Shown here: piece after piece, positions 1 to 18,400 of the stretch | Numbering within the stretch: the first letter of the stretch is position 1 | Layout: each line of letters opens with the position of its first letter | Assembly (NCBI GenBank): GCA_964526565.1 | Contig: CAZGMC010000071.1 | Location: 1-21,769 of the forward strand | Reading direction: 5' to 3' | From: CAZGMC01 sp964526565 | GTDB lineage: Bacteria; Pseudomonadota; Alphaproteobacteria; DSM-16000; Inquilinaceae | DNA: 21,769 nucleotides | Position numbers and translations under genes: made by a program | The notes under the pieces: generated by a model | What the model saw: only the letters and a program-made list of their open reading frames with translations | Databases searched by the model: none | Told to the model about the DNA's origin: nothing

Positions 1-1440
1 GCCCTGCCGCGCCCTGCCCTGCCGCCTGCGGCACCACCCAGGCCAGCAGGCGGCGGCGCCCGGCGCCGTCGTCAACCACCCCGGCCACGGCGTCGCGCAC
101 CGCGGCGTGGCTGACCAGCTGCCCCTCGATCTCTTCCGGCTCGATGCGGAAGCCGCGCAGCTTGACCTGCCGGTCGCGGCGGCCGAGGAACTCGATGGTG
201 CCGTCGCCGCGGCGGCGCACCAGGTCGCCGGTGCGGTAGACGCGCCCGCCGCCGCCGAACGGGTCGGGCAGGAAGCGCTCGGCCGTCAGCTCCGGGCGGT
301 TCAGGTAGCCGTCGGCGACGCCGGTGCCGCCGATCCACAGCTCGCCCGGCACGCCGACGGGCACCGGCTCGCCGTCCGGGTCGACGACATGGACCGTCGT
401 GTTGCCGATCGGCCGGCCGATCGGCACGGCGCCGTCGATCCGGTCACCGGGGGCCATCCAGTGGAGCAGGGCGAAGGTGGTGGTCTCGGTCGGGCCATAG
501 CCGTTGACCAGCCGCGCCCCGCTCCGCCCGGCCGCGGCCATGCGGTCGAGCACCGCCTGGACGTGGCGCGGCGACAGCACGTCGCCGCCGGCGAACAGGT
601 ACGGCACCGCGGCCAGGGCGTCCGGCACCTCCTCGGCGACCTGGCGGAACAGTCCGGCGGTCAGCCACAGCACGTCGATCCGGTAGGCCCGCAGCACGGC
701 GGCCAGCTCGTCCGGCGTCGGCCGGCCGGGCGGCGCCACCACCACCGCGGCGCCGTTGAGCAGGGCGTTCCAGATCTCGAAGGTGGCGGCGTCGAACGAC
801 ACCGGCGCGAACTGCAGGAACCGCCGCGGCGCGCGTGCCTCGGGGAAGGGGATCCCGTATGCCAGCCTCAGAATGTTGCGGTGGGTGACGCGCACCCCCT
901 TCGGGCCGCCGGTCGAGCCGGAGGTGTACATGACGTAGGCGAGGTCGTCGCCGCCGCCGTCCGCCAGTGCCGTCCCCGGCGCCGCCTCGGGCACCGCCGC
1001 GTCCTCATCGGCCCGCACGATGGCGGCCGGCAGGTCCGCCGCGGCGGCGGCCAGTGGCGCATGGGTGACGACGACGCGGGCGCCGGCGTCGCGCATCATG
1101 TCGGCACGGCGCGGCTCGTCCAGCTCGCCGTCGAACGGCAGGTAGGCGGCCCCGGCCTTGAGGATGCCGAGCAGGCCGACGATCAGCGCCAGCGAGCGCC
1201 GCATGTGCAGGGCGACGACGTCGCCCGGCCGCACCCCGACGGCGGCCAGCCGCCGCGCCAGCCGGCCCGACTGCGCGTCCAGCTCCGAACACGTCAGCGT
1301 CGGGGCGGTCTCGGCGTCATCGTCGAGCCCGGCCGCGATCACCGCCACCGCCTGGGGCTGCCGGGCCGCCAGCGCGGCGAAGGCGGCGTGCACCGTCGGC
1401 TCCGCCGGCAGCGGGCGGGTCGTGGCGTTCCAGGCCGCCA
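1..1440 (-). other. Protein 4 adenylation domain, valine-like code (partial)
   Basis: The core motifs Y-V-M-Y-T-S-G-S-T-G-G-P-K, F-D-A-A-T-F-E-I-W, N-G-Y-G-P-T-E-T-T-T-F and Y-R-T-G-D-L are all present. Pocket residues aligned by eye to GrsA give D-A-F-W-F-G-G-T-F, with the tenth (Lys) outside the window. This is one change from the published valine code D-A-F-W-I-G-G-T-F-K, so valine or a similar branched aliphatic residue is likely. The domain is truncated by the window edge after the A8 region. Confidence 0.8.
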
Positions 1441-2836
1441 CCTGCTGCCGCTCCGCCGCCGTCAGCAGCGGCAGGCGGGCGATTGCGCGGTCGGGCTCGG
1501 CCGCACCGGCGGCGGCCAGCACACCCAGGTGGCCGAGCAGCCGCGCCATGCGTTCGGCCGGGAACAGGTCGGTGCAGTACTCCGCCTGCAGCGCCAGCCC
1601 GCCGTCGGGCCGGTCCTCGGCGGCCAGGAACAGGTCGACCTTGCTGGTGCCGGTGTCGAGCGGCACCTGGGTCAGGGTCGCCCCGGCCAGGTCGAAGCGG
1701 GCCGGCGGCACGTTCTGCAGGGCGCACAGTACCTGGCAGACCGGCTGCCAGCGCGGGTCGCGCGGCGGCTCGACGGCATCGACGATGCGCTCGAACGGCG
1801 CCTCCTGGTGGGCCAAGGCCTCCAGCACCGCGTCGCGCACCCGGCCCAGCACCGTGCGCAGCGACGGCCCGCCGGACAGGTCGCAGCGGATCGGCAGGGT
1901 GTTGACGAACAGGCCGATCTGCGGCTCCGCCTCGGGGCGGGTGCGGCCGGCCACCGGCATGCCGATGACCAGGTCGTCCTGCCGCGTGTAGCGCCACAGC
2001 AGCACAGCGAACACCGCCAGCAGCGCCATGTAGGGTGTGGCCCGTTCGTCGCGTGCCAGCCGGCGCAGGACCTCCGCCGTCGCGGCCGGCAGCACCGCAT
2101 CGGCGCAGGCGCCGTGGAACGACTGCACCGGCGGGCGTGGCCCCCCGGTCGGCAGGTCGAGCACCGGCGGCGCCCCGTCCAGCCGGCGGATCCAGTAGTC
2201 CAGGTCGCGGGCCATGGCCTGCTCGCGCGCCGGGGCGTGCTGCCAGGCGGCGATGTCGCGGTACTGCACCGGCAGCGGCGGCAGGCCGGCCGCCTCGCCG
2301 CCGGCGCAGGCCGCGTACAGCCGGCTCAGGTCGTGCAGCAGCACCGACACCGACCAGCCGTCACCGACGATGTGGTGCAGGGTGATGCCCAGCCAGTGGC
2401 GCTCGTCGNNNNNNNNNNNNNNNNNNNNNNNNNNNNNNNNNNNNNNNNNNNNNNNNNNNNNNNNNNNNNNNNNNNNNNNNNNNNNNNNNNNNNNNNNNNN
2501 NNNNNNNNGGCCCATGGATGCGGGCGGCGCCGGCGATGGTGTAGGCCGGGCCGACCTCGTCCATCTGCTCGACGAACCACAGCCGGCGCTGGGCGAACGA
2601 CAGCGGCGCCGGCGCCGCCGGCGGCAGCGGCGCAATGGCGTCGGCCGCGGTGCCATGGGCAGCCGCGGCGCCGGCACCGTTCAGGACCGCCAGCAGCGCC
2701 GCCTTGTGGGCAACGATCTCCGCGCGCAGGGCCGGCGTCAGGGCGCCGGCCGGGGCGCTGTAGCGCAGCCGGTCGCCCTCGACCCACAGGCGGATGCCGG
2801 CCTGCCCGGCCTTTTCCAGGACGGCGGCGACGCTCA

Positions 2837-2837
<1 letters not shown>
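1..2837 (-). CDS. NRPS protein, N-terminal part: TubC-type docking domain, C, A (3' end outside window; contains N gap)
   Basis: The protein starts at ATG 2837-2835, sharing one base with the upstream TGA (TGATG). A GTG at 2840-2838 is an equally possible start. AGGAGG at 2848-2853 is ten bases before the ATG and seven before the GTG. Residues 1-53 form a docking domain, then a C domain from about residue 78 that runs into the N gap at residue 109. It resumes after the gap with H-H-I-V-G-D-G-W-S and ends near position 1500. An A domain fills most of positions 1-1440 with Y-T-S-G-S-T-G-G-P-K-G, N-G-Y-G-P-T-E-T and Y-R-T-G-D-L, and the window ends before its A10 lysine. The reading frame differs by one across the N run, so the gap length is a placeholder. 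This protein should accept the chain from the preceding ACP. Confidence 0.92.
2409..2508. other. Assembly gap (100 N) inside a condensation domain
   Basis: There are exactly 100 N, a conventional placeholder. The protein 4 frame before the gap (ending R-I-H-G) and after it (resuming D-E-R-H-W-L-G) differ by one base, so the true missing length is not 100. The homologous stretch in C2 of protein 3 is about 88 residues, which suggests roughly 260-270 missing bases. Confidence 0.97.
2679..2837 (-). other. TubC_N-type N-terminal docking domain
   Basis: Residues 1-53 of protein 4 match the small fold at the N-terminus of TubC and related NRPS subunits. The pattern is a first helix, then L-W-V-E-G-D-R-L-R-Y-S-A-P (17-29), G-A-L-T-P-A-L (31-37) and an H-K-A-A-L-L-A-V-L helix (44-52). 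The family binds short C-terminal segments of the partner upstream subunit, often through charge pairing. Here the upstream partner ends in the acidic R-E-E-G-E-L. Confidence 0.88.
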
Positions 2838-12459
<9,622 letters not shown>

Positions 12460-12463
<4 letters not shown>

Positions 12464-12478
12464 GCCGGCAGGTCCTCC
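12460..12478 (-). promoter_or_regulatory. Coupled stop/start (ATGA) with ribosome binding site for protein 3
   Basis: The TGA of protein 2 (12462-12460) overlaps the ATG of protein 3 (12463-12461). GGAGG at 12478-12474 lies ten bases upstream of the ATG. The open frame continues upstream, but there it overlaps the PCP and tail of protein 2 in another frame and has no family match, so the overlapping ATG is preferred. Confidence 0.82.
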
Positions 12479-15400
12479 GCTTCCGCCCGGCCGCCGCCGC
12501 TCACGGCGGCACGGCGCACGCGGTGGCGGTCGCGCGCCGCCGGCCGGATCATTCCAGCCGGGCCAGCCGGGCCAGCCGGGCCAGCCGGGCCAGCCGGGCC
12601 AGCCGGGCCAGTCGCCGCCACGGCCGCGGCCTGCGGCATGGTCTCCGCGTCCGCACCGCGCTGTGCCTCGATCGCCGCGGCCAGGGCGGCGACGGTCGGC
12701 CGTTCGAAAAAGGTGCGCAGCCGCAGCTCGGTGCCGAACGCGGTGTTGGCCGCGGCCATCACCCGCGCCGCGTTCAGCGAGTTGCCGCCCAGCGCGAAAA
12801 AGTCGTCGTGCAGCCCGACCCGGTCCGCGCCCAGCACCTCGCGCCACAATGCCGCGAGCTGCCGCTCGACCGGCGTCTGCGGGTCGGCCGGTGGCGGCGG
12901 GGCCGGGGCGGGGCCGCCCAATCCACCGGCTCCACCGATACCGGCGCCGGCGCCAGTGCCGGCAGCCGTGACCAGCGCCTTGCGGTCGGCCTTGCCGTGG
13001 GCGGTGACCGGCAGCGCGTCAATGGTCACGAACGCCGACGGCACCATGTAGCCCGGCACCCGCGCCGCTAGATGGGCGCGCAGGGCCGGCTTCAGGTCGG
13101 CGTCCGCCCCCGCGGCTGCCACAGCCTCCGCCGGCACGACCCAGGCGACCAGGCGCTGGTCGGCGGCATCAACGCCGACCACGCCGGCCACGGCGTCGCG
13201 CACGAGCTCGTGGCCGCGCAGGTGCGTCTCGATCTCGCCCAGCTCGATGCGGCAGCCGCGCAGCTTCACCTGCCCGTCGCGGCGGCCCAGGTAGAGCACG
13301 TTGCCGTCGGGCAGGTAGCGGCCCAGGTCGCCGGTGCGGTAGAGCCGCGCCCCCGGCTCCGTGCCCCACGGGTCGGGCACGAAGGCGGCCGCGGTCAGGT
13401 CCGGGCGGTTCAGGTAGCCGCGGGCCACGGCGACGCCGCCGATGCACACCTCGCCGACGGTGCCCAGCGGTGCCAGCCGGCCGTGCTCGTCCAGGATGCG
13501 GATGGCGACGTTGGCGATGGGCTTGCCGATCGGCGTGCCCGGCAGGGTCGGGTCGGCGGTGCACGGCCAGTGGGTGACCTCGATCGAGGCCTCGGTGGGG
13601 CCGTACAGGTTGTGCATTTCCGCATCAAGGCCGAGGGCGAAGAACCGCTCGATCTGGTCGCGGGCCAGCGCCTCGCCGCTGCAGAACAGGTGGGTCACGC
13701 CGGTGCAGCGCCGTGCTTCCGGCTCGTCCAGGAACGCCGCCAGCATCGACGGAACGAAGTGGACCACGGTCACGCCCTGGGCCTGGATCAGCCGGGCGAT
13801 GGCGCGCGGGTCGGCGTGGTCGTCGGGCTCGGCCACCACCAGCCGGGCGCCGGCGATCAGCGGCGAGAAGAACTCCCATACCGAGACATCGAAGGTGTAG
13901 GGGGTCTTCTGCACGAAGACCGTGCCGGGCCCGAACCCGAACACGTCCTGCATCCACAAGAGCCGGTTGGAAATGCCGCGGTGGACGTTGACCACCCCCT
14001 TGGGCCGCCCGGTCGACCCCGACGTGAAGATCACATAGGCGGCATGGTCCGGCTGTGCCGCCGCCGCCGGCACCGGTCCCTCGGGCACCGGCAGCGGCGC
14101 CGCCGGGTCGATCGGGCCGACGGTCAGCAGCCGCCGCCCGGCGTCGGCGGCCGCGGCCAGGGCCGGCCGGCCGCTCAGGTCGGGATGGGTCAGCACCGCC
14201 ACCGGGTCGGCGTCGTCGAGCAGCCCCAGCACCCGCTCGGGCGGGTCGTCCGGCGCCACCGGCATGAACGCGGCGCCGGCCTTGAGCACGGCCAGCAGGG
14301 CGACGACCATCTCGAACGACCGATGGAACACGCAGGCGACGATCGCCTCCGGCCCGGCCCCGGCGGCGGCCAGCCGGGCGGCCAGGGCATCGGCATGGGC
14401 GTTCAGTGCGGCATAGCTCAACGTGGCGTCGCGGAAGGTCAGGGCCGGCGCGTCGGGCATGTCCGCGACGACGCGGGCGAACAGCTCGGGCACCGCGGCG
14501 GCCGGGCCGAAGTCGATATCGGGGCCGCGGCTGGCCGCCAGAATGGCCGGCTCGTCCTCCAGCCGGACCGGCGCGACCTCAGCCATGGGAATGTCCGGCG
14601 CCGCCGTCACCTGCGCCGCCCAGGCCAGGTACTGGCCGGCCAGGGCTTCGGCGGCAGCCGGACTGAACGCGTCGGTGTCGTACATGAAGTCGAGGAACAG
14701 CTCGCTGCCGGCGTCCAGCGCGTTGATGAACAGCGGGTACTTGGCGGCGTGCATCGGCGGCGGCAGCGGCCGCATCTCCAGCCCCGCCAGGGCCGGCGCC
14801 CGCGGCGGCCGGTCCAGGTTGAACAGCACGTCGATCAGCGGCACTTCGCCGCCCGACCAGGCCAGCCCCAGCAGGCCCAGCAGACGGGCGAACGGATAGT
14901 CCTGATGGTCCAGCGCCTCGAGCAGGCCGTCGCGGGTCCGCGCCAGGAAACCGGCGAACGGCTCGTCGGCTTGGTGGCGACTGCGCACCGCCACGATGTG
15001 GGTCATGTAGCCGACGGCGCCGGCGGTGTTCTCGTCGATCGGCCGGCCCAGCACCGGCACGCCGACCGCCAGGTCGTCCTGGCCGGTCAGCCGGTGCAGG
15101 AACGACAGCGTCACCGCCAGCCAGGCGGCGAACGGCGTCGCCCGCTGGCGCCGGCCCAGGCCCTCCACGGCGCGGCGCAGCTCGGGGTCGACAGCGCTGC
15201 GGCGGTTGTCGCCGCGCCAGGTGGGGGCATCGGCCGGGCGGCGGTCGCGCGGCAGGTCCAGGCGCGGCGGCGGCGGCGTCAGGCGCTCGCGCCAGAACCG
15301 CTCCAGCGCCGCCAGCCGCTCGCCGCTCAGCGTCTGCGCCTGTGCCGCCAGCAGGTCACGGAACTGCATGGCCGGCGGCGGCGGCTCCGCTTCGGTGCCG

Positions 15401-18400
15401 GTGGCGGCGGCATGGAAGGCCATCAGCTCGTTGAGCATCACGCCCATCGACCAGCCGTCGGCGACGATGTGGTGGACGGCGATGGCCAGCACGTGCCGGC
15501 CGTCATCCTCGGCCAGCAGGCCGGCGCGCAGCAGCGGCGCCTGGGCCAGGTCGAACGGTGGCCGGATCAGCGCCGCCAGCCAGCGCTCACGCGCCGCCGG
15601 CCGGTCCGCCGCCGGCAGGTCGGTGATGTCGCCGCGGACCAGGGCGACCGGCACCTGCGGCAGCACGCGCTGGTGGCTGCCGTCGGCGGCGAAGGCGGTG
15701 CGCAGCGCCTCGTGGCGGGCGACGACCTGTTTCAGGGCGGTGTCCAGGGCGTCGGCGTCCAGCGGCCCGTCGACCTGCAGGACGATCGACTCGGTGTAGG
15801 CGCTCGACGCCATGTCGTCGAACTGGGCCAGCAGCCAGAGCTGGCGCTGTGCTTCGCTGAGCGGCACCTCGATCGGGGCGTCGGCCGGCGGCGCCGCGGC
15901 CCTGGCCACCGCCAGGGCCGCGACGGCGGGGGCGAGGGCCGGGCCGCGCTTGCGCTCGGGCACGTAGCCGCCGTCGCGCAGGGCGCGGACGCTGTCGCGG
16001 ATCGCCTCGGCGACCAGGGCCATCTCGGCCGGCCCGTGCGCCGCCGAGACGAAGCAGTTGCGGCCCTCCCAGACGAACACGTCGCGGCACAAAAGGTGGT
16101 AGAACAGCAAATCCAGGTTGCCGCTGTAGCGGAACCGGAACAGCGAGCCGGCGTGGGCGATGCGGACCGGCGCGTCCTCCGCCTCCAGCCAGTCGTTGAC
16201 CTCGCCGGCGAAGCGGGCGGTCAGGGCGTTGATGCCCTCCTGCAGGGCCGGCCCGCGCCGCTCCAGCTCGGTCAGCACCGCCCGCGCCCCGGCCAGGGCC
16301 AGGGGTGCGGCGTTGAAGGTGCCGGCGAAGAAGGTGGTCGGGTGCGGCGGCATGCTGTCGTCGCCATAGCGCCACTGGCCGCCGTCGATGCCGTTGACCA
16401 GGTCGCCGCGCGCCGCCACCGCCGCCATCTGCACGCCGCCGCCCAGGATCTTGCCGTAGGTGCACAGGTCGGCCTCGACGCCGTACCAGGCCTGGGCGCC
16501 GCCGGGGTGCAGACGGAAGCCGGTGATCATCTCGTCGAAGATCAGCACCAGGCCCAGCTCGCGGGTCAGGGCGCGGAGCCGGTGCAGGAAGTCGCGCGGC
16601 TGCAGGTGCGGCATGCGGCTCTGCACCGGCTCGACCAGCACCGCGGCCAGCCGGCCGGCGTGCCGCCGGATCGTGTCGAGCGCCGCCGGCTCGCCGTAGT
16701 CGAGGACGATCACGTCGCGCACGGCATTGTGCGGGATGCCGGGCACGATGGGCAGGGTCTGCGGGCCGTCCGGTCCGTCCAGGCCCATGGCCAGCACGCC
16801 GTCGGAGTGGCCGTGATAGGAATTGCGGAACAGGGCGATGCCGTCGCGCCCCCTGGCCAGGCGGGCCAGGCGCACGGCGGTCATCACCGCCTCGGTGCCC
16901 GACTGGCAGAGCACGGCGCGCGCCATGCCGGTCAGCCGGCACAGCCGTTCGGCGACCTCGCCGGCATGGCGCGAGCGCGGCGCCATGGGCAGGCCGCGCT
17001 CCAGCTCCGCGCGGATCGCCTCGCGGATGAAGGCCGGGCGGTGGCCGAACAGGTTGACGCCGAAGTCCATGGAGATGTCGACGTAGGCGTTGCCGTCGAT
17101 GTCCCAGACGCGGGCGCCGTCGGCGCGCTCGCCGGTCAGCGGGTAGAGCATCTCCTTGAGCGGCAGCCGGAAGCCGGCCGAGGCGCGGCTGTCGGCCAGG
17201 CGCGGCCGGGCCGCCTCGGCCAGCGCCTTGCTTTTGGCGGTGCGCGCGGTGAAGCGGGTGACCAGGTCCTCCAGGTGGGCGCGCTGACGCGGGTCGGCGA
17301 CGCCCGCCGCCCCCGCCTGCCGCGGCGGCCGGTAGGGGCCGAAGTCCTTGGCCGGCGCCGTCGTTGCCGGGGTGGTGGCAGGCGCGGCAGTCGGTGTGCC
17401 GGCGGCCGGTGCGGCCGAAGGCGCCGGAGCCGGTGCGCGCGCCGGAAGAGCCGCTGCGGGGACCGCAGCACCCGGCGCGGCGACCGGCTGTGCCGCCACT
17501 TCCGGTGCGGCGGCCGGCACCGCCGGAGGCTGCGTTGCGGCCGGGGCGGTGCCGCGTCCCTGCAGGATGTCGAGCTGGCGCGAGACCAGGCCGTTGACGA
17601 CATCGAGCTGGCGGGCGAACAGGGCGGTCAGGTCGTTGCCGTGGGTCGGCGGCGGCATCGCGGGCGTCTCCGGCAGGACAACGGGCAAGGGCTGGGCGGG
17701 GCCGGCGGGCGGCGCGGTCGTTCCGGCATCACCGGTGCCTGGCGGCGCCGTAGCGGCCTCGGGCGGCGCCGTGGCGGCCTCGGGCGGCGCCGTGGCTGCC
17801 GGAGCGGCGGGCGTCGGCCCCCCACCGGCCGGTGTCACCGCCGGGGCCGGGGCTTGAGCCGCCGGCCCGGCCGGGCCGGCCGGCTCGGGTTCCGGCATGG
17901 CGCGGGCGACGGCGGCGGCCAGGGCCTGCACGTCGGTGATCTCGTCGAGAAACTGCTTCGCCGTCAGCGTGACGCCGAAGCGGGCGCGCACGAGCTGTCC
18001 GACCTCGACCAGGCTGATCGAGTCGGCACCCATCTCCAGCAGCGGCACGTCGCGGCCGACCTCGCCCGGCTCCACCTGCAGCGCCTCGGCAACCAGGGCG
18101 GTCAGCGCCGGCACCAGCGCCGCCGCCCGGTCCGCGGCCGGCATCGCTGCCGGACCGGCGCCCGTCGGAGCCGCACCGGCGACGAGCGGAGTCGGCGCAG
18201 GCGCGGCGGCCGGCGGCACGGCCGCGGCCGCTTCAGCAGGGACCGGTTCGGCAGGGACCGGTTCGGCAGGGACCGGTTCGGCAGGGACCGGTTCAGCAGG
18301 GACCGGTGAAACGGGGACCGGTGAAACGGGGACCGGTGCAACGGGGTCGGCCGGTTGCGCGGGTGCGGCCTGCGGCTGCTGTCTCGCCATGGCGGGCTCC

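Noticed and set aside
1..30. Short gccctgcc-type repeat at the left edge
   Set aside because: It is only about three imperfect units inside the A-domain C-terminal region, too short to separate from general GC-rich low complexity.
12464..12847. Upstream extension of protein 3, giving a longer N-terminus with a Trp-Pro-Gly repeat
   Set aside because: The extension reads the end of protein 2 (PCP and G-P-A repeat) in another frame. The ATGA overlap with a GGAGG site and a normal C-domain start support ATG 12463.
13072..18309. Long open frame on the plus strand (about 1745 codons)
   Set aside because: It is antisense to the AMT, C and A domains of protein 2, with biased composition and no recognisable domain. 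The same GC-driven effect explains it.
18235..18339. Possible CRISPR array or regulatory iterons
   Set aside because: Units are 15 bases with no spacers and are read in frame as P-V-P-A-E inside a megasynthase linker, so this is a coding repeat.
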